A stretch of DNA of 64,000 nt from Cricetomys ansorgei (GCA_026225945.1 JAMJFZ010002500.1:3068501-3132500); one strand, 5' to 3'; positions 23,475-34,859 are shown, counted from the first letter of the stretch. Notes: a model not told the origin generated them from the sequence alone. A program made the numbers and translations.

Positions 23475-24010
23475 TCCTTTTTTGTAATTGAGAATAAATT
23501 CTTCTCTCATTCAATACATCTTGACCACAACTTCCTCTTGCTCCACTCCTCCAAGGTCCCCAAGACTTCCCCTCTCTCCCAGATCCACTTCCCCTTCCAT
23601 TTTCCTTCAGTACAGAGCAGGCCTCCAAGTGATGTCAGCCAAACATGACAAAGCAAGATATACTAAGGCAAGACACAAACTCTCATATTGAGGCTGGATG
23701 ACGGAACCCAGTAGGAAGAAAAAAGTCCCAAGAGCAGGCAAAGGAGTCAGAGACACTCCATTCCCATTGTTAAGAGTCCCACAGAAACACCAAGCTAACA
23801 GTCTTAACATAAACGAGGAGGACCTGGTGCCGAGCCAGGCAGGTTCCATGATTACCGCCTCAGTCTCTGTAAGCCCATTTGAGCCTTCTTAGTTGATTCA
23901 ATGGGCCATGTTCTCCTAGTTTTCTCAATCCTCTCTGGCTCCTACAATCTTTCTTCCCCATCTCTCATATGATTCTGATGAAGATTGATTCGTTACAGAA
24001 TTTCTCAGAC
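23475..24010 (-). mobile_element. L1 (Lx-like) 3' end
   Basis: The reversed L1 terminus 'gagaataaattcttctctc' is followed by 'ccactcctccaaggtcccc', 'gaggctggatgacggaaccc', 'agagcaggcaaaggagtc' and 'ttgattcaatgggccatgtt'. The order matches the 3' untranslated region of an old rodent L1 on the minus strand. The subtype differs from the 21.5-kb copy. Confidence 0.65.
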
Positions 24011-24465
24011 CAACTATAAGATGCGAAATACAGGATTGCATGATTTGTTCAAAGTTGGCCATGTCTTAATAGCTGTTGTTTTAACATATAAATGGAAAAC
24101 CAGTGAGTAAATATGGACATAGACTATGAAGAAAGATTTGACAGTGCTATGAATCATGAAGAGAACCAGGTCCTTGCAGTCACCTAGTTTTCCCAGCAAC
24201 ACTGTGAGACTGGTGAGGTAGGTAAGAAGCAACAGTTTTTCCCGTGATTGATTCATCTAATTACAGGCCTCTTGTCTCTGTGATCAGGAAAATGTTCATC
24301 TCACAGAACCAGCACTGCATCACGCATTCATTTTTCTTGACCTTCCAACCTCAGCGTATCTTTTTATCACTTTCTGAATTTATATCAATAAATTATATCA
24401 ATTTCTGATATGAGGCCTGTATGTTTCCTTCCCACTAACACAAGCAAACACTGATAAAGAGGTTG
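24011..24465. other. Single-copy stretch
   Basis: No gene is recognised. The part 24180-24235 ('aacactgtgagactggtg' then 'gaggtaggtaagaag') loosely resembles a MIR core but is too degenerate to call. Confidence 0.35.
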
Positions 24466-24467
24466 GC

Positions 24468-24565
24468 CCGGTATAGTGAGCCTATGAACCTGCACTAGGG
24501 AGGCTAAGGCAGAGGGAATGTGTGTTCAAGGCTGAGGCTAGCCTGGACCACAGAGGAAGTTCAAA
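24468..24565 (+). mobile_element. B1-type SINE, diverged
   Basis: The motifs 'tatagtgagcctatgaacc', 'gggaggctaaggcagaggg' and 'ggctagcctggaccacag' follow the B1 order. There is no clear A-tail, which suggests an old copy. Confidence 0.5.
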
Positions 24566-24569
24566 GGAA

Positions 24570-25650
24570 ACTGAGGGGGCTGACTTTTCAGAAATCTCTA
24601 TCTCTAAGGATTCCAAAGACCTTTCAAGTTGATGGAGAGGACCAAGTTATAATGAACTTGGACAAAACCAGAGTTTATTCAATGAAACTTTTTTTGAATG
24701 CAGATGAAGAAGAAAACCAAAGATTGACAAGAGATACCATTATCACTCAAACCAGACGACCAATTACAATATCTACACATTTTGGTAGATGATAGAATTT
24801 TAATCACTAGTAAAGAACTGTGTATCTGGTAAAAACTGTCAGCCAGCTCCTTCTTAGCCTGTGGAACAAAGCTCCTTAAGACAATGTCCATGGAATCTTT
24901 TCTAGTGTCCTTAGAATTCCTCTTTTCCTTTGGCACCAGCTGCTTCCTCTGGGCATTTTACAATAACAGCAGGTTAATACAGCATGCATTTCTCTGTTCA
25001 GGGTCTCTGAAAATTCCACGCTCCCCCCACTTACCAACCTCCACCTCTATACCCCCACCAACCCCTCCCAGTGAGATAGAAGAAGCAAGAGCTTTATATT
25101 AGAGCTGTGCATTAGCATATGAAAGAAAGAAGTTGGCAAAGAGGAAGACTGGAACTCCCCTTATTCCCCAAGAATGCCATGTAACACATAGAGCATAACA
25201 GACCAAGCTGGCACTATGCAAATGAGCCGGAAAGCCCATGCTGTGAAAATGACCTAGAAAAGTCTCAATCTTTTGTATCCCATGGTCATTGAGCTTCTAA
25301 TCTTTCTTCTGTTTCTGGTGTACTTCCTCCCTCAGACAGTGTATTTCTGCTTAAACTACCTTTGCTTTGCCTAATAACATCCATGCAAACATACCAACTC
25401 CTTCTTGTAGAACACAAAAATCTAGACTCCCGGTACGGGATCCCCGGGCTCCAACAATTACTAATATCACCTAAAAGTTTTGCTTTGATCACTATATACA
25501 CTCTACATGTCTTGAAATGTCACACTGAACCCATCAATATAGCTAATCAATATGTATCAGTAAGACATCAAAAAATAATTAAAGAAACCTTGCTCCTTGC
25601 AATATCCTGGTTTCCAGAGAAACTCATTTTCATCTTTAAGATCAACACTG
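24570..25650. other. Single-copy stretch with a charged open frame
   Basis: A plus-strand frame runs to a stop at 24792 and reads for about 70 codons downstream of the B1 with a protein-like mix of charged residues (for example DGEDQVIMNLDKTRVYSMKL). I do not recognise it. There is no convincing splice acceptor or start, so it is not called as a gene. A C-rich patch follows at 25020-25075. Confidence 0.35.
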
Positions 25651-25652
25651 AT

Positions 25653-25783
25653 GCCAGGCAGTGGTGGCACATGCCTTTGATCTCTGTGAGTTTGAGGCCA
25701 GCCTGGTCTACAGAGTGAGTTCCAGGACAGCCATAGTTAAAACAGAGAAACCTTGTCTTGTAAAATCAAAAAAAAAAAAAAAA
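25653..25783 (+). mobile_element. B1 SINE with internal deletion
   Basis: It starts 'gccaggcagtggtggcac' and includes 'gaggccagcctggtctac' and 'gtgagttccaggacagcc'. It ends in a 16-A tail at 25768-25783. About 32 bases that normally lie between 'taatcc' and 'tgagttcgag' are missing. Imperfect target duplications flank it: 'atcaacactgat' at 25641-25652 and 'atctacactgaat' after the tail. Confidence 0.9.
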
Positions 25784-25794
25784 TCTACACTGAA

Positions 25795-26758
25795 TGTATT
25801 TAGGTACTGAGGAAATGATCATTAGAGGGTTAACAGTTGGAGAATTTTAAATTTGTTACAGGGATATAAACATTACCAGAGAAGACATGGTTCTTCAAAT
25901 CGATAGACAATCAAGCAAGAACCAACAAGTAGAGTGAAAAACGAACAGGGCAGAGAGGGCACAGTGAATCCTCAGCTAAAGAATTCTAGCTTGGAAGTCA
26001 GTTTCTTCACAAAGGCAGAAATTGAAAGCAAATATATAAACTAAATCTTCCATGGACAACAATAGACTCAAAACCTGGTCTTCCTTGGCACCCTGAAGGT
26101 TAGTGGGATCGCAAGAAAATCAGTGCTATAGCCAATTGGCTTCTGAGAAATATTACTTTCTTCTTCACCTTTTTTTTTTTCCCTGTACAAGGTCAACTTT
26201 TCAGGATAAAGATAGCCTGCACAATGCTAAACTTCTGCTCACTTACAGATTCCTGCACTTAAATCTAAACCTCCAAATCGCTGTAGAAATTCATAGCAAG
26301 GAGTCTGAGAGTAGGTGTGGGCACCTAAAGACACCCACTTCTCCCCTCTGGGCTGTTTTCAAAATTCTAATTTCCTCTCTTTTCTGGACTCCAGATTCCC
26401 ATCAAGGGCATTACCTTGGACTGCAGTCTTGGTGCAAGCTGACAGACAACTGCAAACAAGTGGCCATATGTGAATCTAGCAATGAATTCAAGTCATCTCA
26501 CACCCATGGTTGAGTCCCATCTCCACCGCTAAGACAATTTGTGTTCATGGGATTCAAACATCCCCAGAGTAAAAGGAATGAATGCAATTTTCAGGGAAAG
26601 ATCTCATTTCTTTTTTAGAAGATTTTTTGATATCAGAACAGGTATATAAGAAAAACCCTGTATATCTTCATTTAATGAGATCTCAAATTCAATCAACAAA
26701 AAGCAGAGATGGGTTCTGAAAGACAAAATTTCTATTCCTTTCTTTCCCAGACAGGCTT
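25795..26758. other. Single-copy stretch
   Basis: I see no gene or repeat. A plus-strand frame at 26103-26513 (136 codons) has no recognisable domain, start context or splice signals. Confidence 0.45.
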
Positions 26759-26759
26759 A

Positions 26760-26802
26760 CCAAACAAACAAACAAACAAACAAATAAATAAATAAATAAA
26801 TA
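26760..26802. repeat. (AAAC)n(AAAT)n microsatellite
   Basis: About five AAAC units run directly into about five AAAT units, a common tail type of retroposons. The body on the left is not recognisable. Confidence 0.95.
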
Positions 26803-28075
26803 GAAAATTTTAAAAAATTGATCATGGAAGCACGAGCCTTAGCTTGCTGAACTTCAGAATATAAAATAAACAGCCATCCGTCTCCTCTCTGTCTCCCTTC
26901 TTTACCCTTCCTACTGAGGAAAGCTAAATAGCACATTCTTTCTCACTAAACAGAAGCAGCAGAACACAGAAATTCTACGCAGTTTTGAAATAAATTACTG
27001 GATACAGAACTAACAATAGCAGACCCTGAACTCAGCCAACCAATCAAAAACTGCCTTGCACGATGAAAATGCAGGCACAGCCAAATCCCAGATTTAAAAG
27101 CAATAATATTTAGATGTGATTAGAATTTCCGTCCCGTGAAGTAGATTCCAGCCTGTGTGCTGTTATCTCCAGCCGAGGCAGCTTTTCTCAACAGTCTTTC
27201 CGACATTTCTTCTCAGAGACAGGTTCTCATCGCCTCATGCCTGAGTTATTACCTTGGCATTCTACTCTGGGATCTCGTCTCCAGTCCCTCTCTTCCATTC
27301 TTATCTGATTAATCAGCCCTGAACAGAGGCTGCCTCCTGTGAAGTGCATCCAGACTGGATGCCAAGATCCCTCATTCTTTCCTCACACACCATTGCCTAT
27401 CTTCACTGGTCTCTGGAACTGGCATTTTCCTGTCCTGGCACCAATCCCCTCCCCCCAGTAAGGAGCGAACCCACCTACACAGCCTCCCCTCCAGACTTCC
27501 ATTTTGCGGGCTTTGCAGTCATCTAGAATTCTTCCTTAAGAAATAGCACTTCCAAGCACTCCTGACCGTCCTGTGATTAGAGTTTCTCTTTTTCTCTTAT
27601 ATTTTATTTACTACCAATACTTTGTCTCTCTTCCGTTCATTTTTTTGCTCTCTAGTCAGTGCTTATGAAATGTGCATTGCAATGTTGACTGGCTGAGTGA
27701 CTGTTTCTGTGGAGGTCTACAAAACCTTCCAATCTAGTGCTTCCAAGCTCTCGCTCATCACCAAGTAGAACAGTGCAGATTAATTTTTCTCATCTTGCTT
27801 TTCTTAACGTACATTAAAATGAATTTATTTAATCAAATCACTTGAATACGGAAGAGGGAATGGACTCACACATGGAGTGCCCTAAGATAAAGTAAGACGA
27901 GGCTGTTGAGACAGAGCAACCAATCTTGGTGTTCGGGACAATCCCTTGGTGCAGAGCTTCCTTTCAGTAACTCTGACTCACTTCAGTGTCCCTGTCACGT
28001 TCCTTCTAGGTTGCCAGTCTGTCTTCCATTATAGTCCCCTGATACACAGACTTCTTGCTGGTTTTTTGTTGTGGT
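26803..28075. other. Single-copy stretch
   Basis: No gene, RNA or repeat is recognised. Confidence 0.5.
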
Positions 28076-28077
28076 TG

Positions 28078-28236
28078 CTGCTTGCTTGCCTGCTTGTGTT
28101 GAAAGAGAGTTCCAGTGTTTAGCCCCAGCAAGACTCAGACTCCTAACCCTCGTGCTGCAGCCTCCTCAGTGCTGGGCTTATAGGCGTGTGCCACTGTGCC
28201 CAACTTTGATCTGAACTGTGCCCAACTCTGATTTGT
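28078..28236 (-). mobile_element. B1-like SINE with duplicated end
   Basis: The plus strand shows 'gactcctaaccctcgtgctg', 'gcctcctcagtgctggg' and 'ataggcgtgtgccactgtgc', a reversed 7SL-derived monomer. The outer end is duplicated in tandem: 'actgtgcccaactttgatct' at 28193 recurs with changes at 28215. Confidence 0.55.
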
Positions 28237-28239
28237 GTC

Positions 28240-30965
28240 AATTTTTGATCTGTAGATTTCTTTTGAGCATCTTATGCTTTGATATCCACTGCCTCCTCCT
28301 ACACGGAGGGAGGGCAGACATCTGACCTGTAAGGCATTTTTTTTTTCAACATAATACTGAAAAATGAAAACAAAAGAACCAAAGCATGGTACGAACAGAT
28401 GGTAATACAGATGTCTCTCCACAGATATTCTTGATAAAGGAGGATGCAGGGCATCTAGAGTTTCTTGATCTATCTCTGAATGGTTTGGATGATGTCAACA
28501 TCAACTTGACACATTCCGGAAGGCAAAGCACAGTGTTTCATGTTGAAAGACTCAAGTCTAGAAGCAAGTCTCCTTGCCCTTCTCCAGATCAAGCTTGCAC
28601 CTCTACTCACAGTCTACACTGTTTCACCCATGTACCAGTGTCTCCCAGAAGTCATCCTGGTTTCCCATCCTTCCACTAGCCTATTCATTCTTCTAGAGAA
28701 CTGGAGGAGATGTAGCCATATTGCCTGAGTGATAATGTTCTAAAGATAAACACTTGTACCCTCCCCTTTGGTGATCATAGTACTGATATAAAGGACTGTA
28801 AGGTATTAGAATTTCCCCAAAAGTCTCACATTAAAGTCCTTTTACCACCTGTGTCAGTCACCAGCTTGCCTCCTAGGAAGAGATGCCACTGGATGCTAAC
28901 AACTTCCTGGGCAGACAGGAAGTTGAGCTGAGAGGTAATGGACAGTACCATATCACAAGGACTCTGTAGCAAAACATAGCTCCTGCTTTCTAGATAAACT
29001 TAAATATCATGTCAGGACTCTGAAAACAGACCAAAGGACTCTCTGGATCTCTTCACGTGTGTGGCCATATTGAACACATCATCTTTCTCTGCTCCTCTCT
29101 ATTACTGGTCTTTTGATTGGCTTGTAGAGGATGGGTAGTCAAGTCCAGCTCATTACTGCTGCCAAGGCTGAGGCTCCGACCCTGGCAAAAGAAGGATCAA
29201 TATCTTCTCTAGGAAACTCTCTAACATGGTATCTGTATCTACAAATCCCCACCACGCACCTCTGTGCAAGCTGCTCTCTAACAGTGCTTCTCCCCTTCAA
29301 AGCTTGTTTTATTCAATTCTTCCCTCTGCCAAACAGCTTCTGAACTCAAAGCTTACCCAGGAAAGTCTCAGGTCACATAAAAGTTAAATGAGAACTCTGT
29401 CTCACGCAGTCTCACCTTGTCTCCATATTGGCTAGCTTGCTAGCTCTTTGTATTCCACAGGATATTTGTTTTTATTAGATAGGATTTGAATGTACTTGTT
29501 TACTCTGCTTCGGGATCTGCTCATAGGACCACAGGGATTGCGTCCGTTTGCTGTTGGATGTGTCTTAGATTATGGACATTTCCATGGCAGGAGATCTTGT
29601 AACTTCCTGAGAAACTGTTCAGAGCTGCACACTGCCCTAGCTGTTCTACTATGGCTTATCGCCTGAGTTCCCACTGATTGGAACCATGTGTCCTTTAATT
29701 ATTCACACTGCATCTTGTCTAGCAAATCACTTCTCATGTGGGAAGGTGATGGTGATATCCTTTATTAAACTGATGGGTGTGGAGGGTGATATATTTTATT
29801 AAAGCAAAATTGCCCACATTAAGCACAGAAACAATAGCCCAGGATGGAGAAAGCAGCTTTCTGGAGAAAAGAAGAAAGTCTGCGTCAGTGGCCAGGGCTC
29901 TAAAGATCCTTAGAAGACTGTTTTCTTGTGACACGAGGGGGACTGAGGGATGACCTCGGCCCTCACAGTGTTTAAGACTCTTTGCTGTGTTAAGCAAAGA
30001 TGGAGGGAATGATGAGCAGATCCACAGGCCTGAATTCCACAAGGACCAGACACCTTCAGAATGTTCTGCCTTCCTGCATCAAGTTAGTGAGAAATAGTCC
30101 CTAAATCCTTCCTAAGCAGAGTTATTTATATTTTGTCCACCTATCAATGTGCCTGTGTCTTTCATCTGTCTGTCTCCGTCCGTGCCTCTGTCTTAGTCCT
30201 GTGCTGTTCACTCCCCTCTCTGAAGCTGGCTGTAAAAGTCTCATCTTAGCTTTGGGCTACAGCCCATCAATTCCAAGCTCAGCAGGCAGGCTCCGGGCCT
30301 GCCTCCCTCCAGGAGGAACCCTCCAGAGCAAGACTGCCTCTGTGCACGAGAGCAGTGCAGGAATGGAAAGCAGGGCTTCTCAAACCCTGAGGGGGAAGGG
30401 TGTCGGCTCCACAGTGGCTGGAGGACAAGATTCCTCAGCCGACTAAACAGCATGCAGCCAGTCCTGGGGAGCCTGAGGCCTGCTGTGTGGGGCTGGCGCT
30501 CTGCACATTTGAGCAGGATTTTTGCTCTGCTGTCGGCAGACACTGAAGCCAATGATTGATGATGGGACTTGGGTACCAGAAATTTATGCGAGTTGCTATG
30601 TGGTCTCTAGGGAAACTGCTGTCAATTCAGTTCAGTCCGACAGGTGAGAATGAGCTTCTGTTTCACACCTGAGCTTGAGGGGAAGAAAGGACACAAAGTA
30701 AGCCAAGAGTGTCATTTTCAACTAAGAAGTTTGCTGTGTAGATTAGAGACACAGTTACATTTGGAGATAAGTAACAGACATTTAGGAGAAGGAAGTTTTA
30801 AGGACATGAATCTCATATATAGAGGGAGTCAAATTGACTTTCTGGATATTGGTCAAAATATTGCCACATGTTCTGCAAAATTTGAAGGTTAGAAAATGGA
30901 CATAAAAGCGGGGAATGAGTTTCACTTCCAAAACGTGTGTAAAAGATGAGCCTATGTTTGCTTTT
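28240..30965. other. Single-copy stretch
   Basis: About 2.7 kb have no recognised repeat or gene. The opposing frames at 30147-30446 (plus) and 30241-30552 (minus) overlap in a slightly GC-richer patch and show no family resemblance. Confidence 0.45.
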
Positions 30966-30969
30966 GTTT

Positions 30970-31175
30970 ATAAATATTTATTTATTTATTTTAATTACAT
31001 TGTGTGTGTGTGTGTATGTGTGTGTGTGTGTGTGTGTGTGTCCCCTGAGTCCAGAGCAGGCATCGGGTCCCCTGGAGCTAGAATAGTAGTTGGTTATAAG
31101 ATTCCACACATCCAAACTTGGCTCATCTGGAAGAGAGCAATGGCTCTTAATCACTAAGCCATCGTCAGAGCCTCT
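30970..31175 (-). mobile_element. B2-class SINE with (TG)n tail
   Basis: A TTTA-rich tail and TG repeat (31000-31041) precede 'gagtccagagcaggcatcgg', 'gtcccctggagctagaatag' and 'aatggctcttaatcactaag' with 'ccatcgtcagagcc'. This is a reversed B2-class SINE. The TG tract lies in the tail position. Confidence 0.7.
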
Positions 31176-31225
31176 GTAACTATTTTTAAAGAAGAGTACT
31201 CCAAATAATCCAATAAATACATAAC

Positions 31226-31320
31226 AGGCAAGTTGGAGAGACAGCATGATAGAACTGCTTGCAGTGAGTGGGAGGGTTGGGATTCGAGACGCTGAAGAGA
31301 AACACTGGTTTCCAAATTCT
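31226..31320 (+). mobile_element. Possible B2/B3 SINE head
   Basis: The sequence 'caagttggagagacagcatg' followed by 'gaactgcttgcagtgag' and 'gggattcgagacgctg' loosely follows the B3 head and B box. It is strongly diverged. Confidence 0.3.
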
Positions 31321-32088
31321 ATCCAGCCAACTCTGGTTCTCTGAGGTCTTGTAGTTTAGGGAAAAGCCCAGGTGTCAGCAGACCTAACAGGCTGGAATCT
31401 GCCACCCAGGGAATTCATTCAAAGCAGCTACAGATAAAGGTGGTCAAGGACCCCAAGTTAAGTCCAGCTTCAAGGTACTTGTATGTGTTTTAAGTTTAAA
31501 TAGAAAAAATTAGGGCAAAAAGAAAGCAGTATTTAGAATTAAATAGTCTTGCTCAGGATGTGGTCTGGATGATCACTGTCTCCGTTCTGACTCTGCAAGA
31601 AGTCTTTATCACTCTATTTCTCTCTTGAATGAGTCAATCTCCTTCCTAGAGATAAGTGACTTCTGCTTTAGGGTGCTGTCTCACCTACATGGAGAATTGT
31701 CCTTATTAGAAGACCGTATGTTCTCCAAAGCTCTACTTTTCCTGGAATTCAAGATATTGTATGGTTAGGACAATGACTTATCTTGGTGCTCTCAGCCCCA
31801 AATTGGGATGAGATAGGTTAGCTGGACAGGCATGCCTTCATGATTATTATGCCTGTGTAGGATCAAAAGAGGAGATAGACACAGAATGAAGGCTGAAGTG
31901 GTGTCTGGCTTTCTCCTGTTTTTAGTTACCTGGAGGACAAAGGAGCTTCTAAATGCCTGTTACAGTGCAGTAGCAGTGTGAACTAGATGAAGAGAAACTT
32001 CAGATCGATATACTCCTTGCCCTGTTACCCTGGATACTCTGGCCAAGTGGGGCTCAGGAGTGAGAGGAAGACATTTTGTTTATGTATT
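31321..32088. other. Single-copy stretch
   Basis: I see no gene or recognised repeat. Confidence 0.45.
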
Positions 32089-32089
32089 T

Positions 32090-32395
32090 AATTATTGTGT
32101 GTGTGTATCTCTATGTGTGTGTGTGTTCAAGTGGAGTTCATAGGTCAAGGCTGAGAATCTTCCACAAATGCTCTCTACATTGTTTTTGAGACAGGTTCTC
32201 TCAACTGAACATGCAGCTCTCGAGTTCCTGTAGGCTAGCTGCCAGCAGGCTTCAGGGATCCACCAGTCTCTACCCTGCCCGACAAAGGGACTGCAGGCAT
32301 GTGTGACCATGCATGACATTTCACTTGGGACCTGGAATCAGTTCCTGCTCCTTCTACTGAAAACATTTTACCAATGGAGCCATCAGCCCATCCTT
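32090..32395 (-). mobile_element. B3-class SINE, near full length
   Basis: After a broken TG tract (32094-32126) the plus strand shows 'ttttgagacaggttctctc', 'aggctagctgccagcaggc', 'ttcagggatccaccagtc' and a head region 'attttaccaatggagccatc'. The order fits the long B3-class element on the minus strand. Confidence 0.65.
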
Positions 32396-33780
32396 GAAAG
32401 GCACTGTAAGATACAGTAAATGCGGAGAGGACCTGGGTTCAGAGCTGACTGCTTACTTTCCATTGGGGATGCTGAGGGACTGTATCATCTCTCTGATCAT
32501 CAGTCTGTAACAGAGAATTAAACTACTCCGAAGTGTCCTTTTCACTTTCAGACTTCTCAGATTCTTCTCAGAAATAAATGAAGGTAGTGTGAGAATCACA
32601 GGAAAACACCAAAACTCCTAAGACTTCCCACACTTCCTGATGCTAGTCACTTAGCTTTGTTTTCCTGTGGAGGACAAAAACAAAAAACAAAACTACAGCC
32701 TTCCCCCAGTCCCCCCCCCACTCTGCCGTGTGGCCAGTCCCCCCCCACTCTGCCGTGTGGCCAGGCAAGGATTGTTGTTATATTTTTTGACGTCTCTGCA
32801 CGCTATTAAATACATTCCAAATTCAACTTGACATTTCTAAAAACACAAAGAAAAAGAAAAGAAAGAAGGGAGGGAGGGAAAAAGGGAAAAAAAAGTTTTA
32901 GGAATGCAGACTCTGGGATATAAGACTTTTATGCAAACATGAAACGTTAATACACTGAAAAACTCAAAACACTTCAGTCCCTGGGAGAGAAAACAGCTTA
33001 TTTTTAGATACTCAATCCAGAGACTACTGTGTAAGAATGTAAATGCTATGAGGTAGACTCTTTAACTTGTCCCTTTCTGTGTAACAGCAGGAAGCTCGGT
33101 GCCAGCCCTGAAACTGGCATTTTGAATAGGTGAAGAACGAACTGCTATTTCAACATGTGTCGGGCGCTAGCTCCAATCTTATGTTCCCAAGGTAAACTAA
33201 TTACAGAGTATGGGAGGATGAAGCCACTGAGAGCTATAGGGCTACGTGTAACCATGCCAACCATAAGTGGTCATCTACTCTTCTATGTCAAGTGTTTTAT
33301 TTATGTTGCCAAATTATACCGCTAGAAACACTGTGGCAATTTGCTCTTCCAAAAAGGAGAGGAATAGAGAATCGACAAGCCTGAAGTTCTTTTTTTTTTT
33401 TTTAAATAGAGAAAATGAAGCAAAATTAAAGAATATTTGATGCATCCTCCATGGATAGACCTTCAAAAAAAAAAAAAAGCTTGGTGCTCATTAATTTTTT
33501 TATTCAGCTGGACCCATTGTGTATGTGTGTGTGTGTGTGTGTGTGTATGTATTTAGAGGATATAGAGAGACTAGAGAGAGGTTCACATAATATTGGATAT
33601 TATGCTAAGATTTAAATTAAGTTCAAATTAAAAGCACACCTCAGAGGAACTCTTAATCAAGATATGGAGTTCTAATGTTAAGTCAGATTATCTTTAAAAA
33701 ATAGTATTTATTAATATATATGTAGATGTTTCAAAAATACATACTAATCATAGAAAGTTTGTATAAAACATATATGAAAA
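32396..33780. other. Single-copy stretch with several simple tracts
   Basis: It contains an A/G-rich tract at 32838-32898, a T run near 33391-33405, an A run near 33465-33478 and a TG tract at 33519-33550. No gene or transposon body is recognised. A CpG-containing patch 'tgtcgggcgctagctcc' lies near 33159. Confidence 0.45.
32706..32764. repeat. Two-copy 27/28-bp tandem repeat with C runs
   Basis: The unit 'ccagt' + C run + 'actctgccgtgtgg' occurs at 32706-32733 with nine C and at 32734-32760 with eight C, followed by a partial third copy. The copies differ only in C-run length, so the duplication is recent. Confidence 0.9.
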
Positions 33781-34122
33781 AAGAAAAGGACGTTGGGTAA
33801 TTGCAGTCGCTCACAATAACATTTCGCTGGTGTATGCTTGCACGTGATGCGGACATATTTCAGATCGTAGTCAGATCGTACTCCAGTGTAAGACGGCCAG
33901 CTTCTTCCCCATAAAGCCCACCCTGGTAAAAAAATTTCCGTCTACTTGGGTCACAAGGCCTCCCATGACTCAACAGTGCTGGTGTTTGGGAGAAAACAAC
34001 CGCAAATAAGTGAATTCGTGAGCTATCTTATTAAAATAGGATTTTACTTCTGAAAACAGGAGGGGAGCTGGATTCGATCTCTTTCCTGGAGCCTCATTTT
34101 AAATGACAGTGCAAAAACTTAC

Positions 34123-34271
34123 TCCGCGGATGTGCTCAAATCAAGAAAGAGCTCCACCACTCTCTGCTGCTGAACACGAGGTTCTTTCAGTACAGTGCTG
34201 TGTGCAGTTCCGAAAGCAAATCCTTTCGTTGTTCATAAACTTCTGAGAAGGAAAGACTGGCGATCCGGGTT
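34123..34271 (-). other. Exon-like segment (minus strand), candidate non-coding exon
   Basis: On the minus strand a strong acceptor 'cttttttctccattttacag' ends at 34272, and 149 bases later 'gcgga|gtaagt' is a near-consensus donor at 34122. All three frames contain stops, so it would be a non-coding or untranslated exon. Just upstream on the same strand, 'ctctctcccaacag' and 'ccggaag|gtgagc' bracket a further 24-base segment that could be a micro-exon or an alternative donor. Retained CpG supports function, but splice-like strings are common by chance. No neighbouring exon is identified. Confidence 0.3.
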
Positions 34272-34313
34272 CTGTAAAATGGAGAAAAAAGCTCACCTTC
34301 CGGAAAGGCTATG

Positions 34314-34327
34314 GCGCCTCCTGTTGG
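34314..34327 (-). promoter_or_regulatory. CTCF-core-like motif
   Basis: The minus strand reads 'ccaacaggaggcgc', 12 of 14 positions of CCASYAGRKGGCRS. It lies in the CpG-enriched segment. Confidence 0.2.
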
Positions 34328-34599
34328 GAGAGAGCTCAGCCTGAGGATTGACGGGCTGAGTGTAGTGTGACAAGAAAGGTTTGCTAGGACCAGACAGCTG
34401 GAATGCAAGGACCCCAAAGCAATGACATTCATTGGCTGAGGATTTTTTTTTTTAAATGTGTTTCTTTTTCTGCTACAGGCAGCTTGGAAATTCAACCAAA
34501 TCCACCCAGCCTTTTCTTCCTAATAAGAGCATTTTTTCCTGTCCTGACACTACTGTTACACTCAAACTACTTTTCTCCTATGTTCCTTTCTTGTTTCCT

Positions 34600-34666
34600 T
34601 TCTCTGCTCTTTTTCTGCTTTTCTTCTTCTCTCTCTGCCTCCCTTCTTCTTCTCTCTCTGCTCCCT

Positions 34667-34713
<47 letters not shown>

Positions 34714-34735
34714 TCTCCCACTCTCTTATTTCTCA
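34600..34735. repeat. Pyrimidine-rich tract with (TC)n
   Basis: TTC- and CCT-rich sequence leads into a pure CT repeat at 34670-34711. The open frames across it are poly-Leu/Ser artefacts. A run of 12 C follows at 34847-34858. Confidence 0.95.
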
Positions 34736-34859
34736 ATAGTAATTGCAAAACCAATTATCAAACAATCCCTAACATCTACTACAGGAAAACGCCATCTTCT
34801 CTCGACCAAATTGCTGTGTCCTTGTAAAACGTATATGGAAGCCTGACCCCCCCCCCCCA

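Larger units (their letters stand above)
33781..34400. other. CpG-enriched segment, candidate regulatory element
   Basis: I count about 22 CpG in 620 bp, several times the density of the surrounding sequence. The GC content is only moderate, so the observed/expected ratio is high rather than the base composition. Notable are 'ctccgcgga', 'ccggaaaggctatggcgcc' and the near-repeat 'cagatcgtagtcagatcgt'. No recognised repeat covers it. Retained CpG suggests low germline methylation, as at promoters or enhancers. A minus-strand exon-like segment lies within it. Confidence 0.45.

Noticed and set aside
30147..30552. Opposing frames of about 100 codons
   Set aside because: They are mutually exclusive, in a GC-richer patch with no splice signals or family resemblance.
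34403..34846. Open frames rich in Leu and Ser
   Set aside because: They cross the pyrimidine tract and (TC)n repeat.
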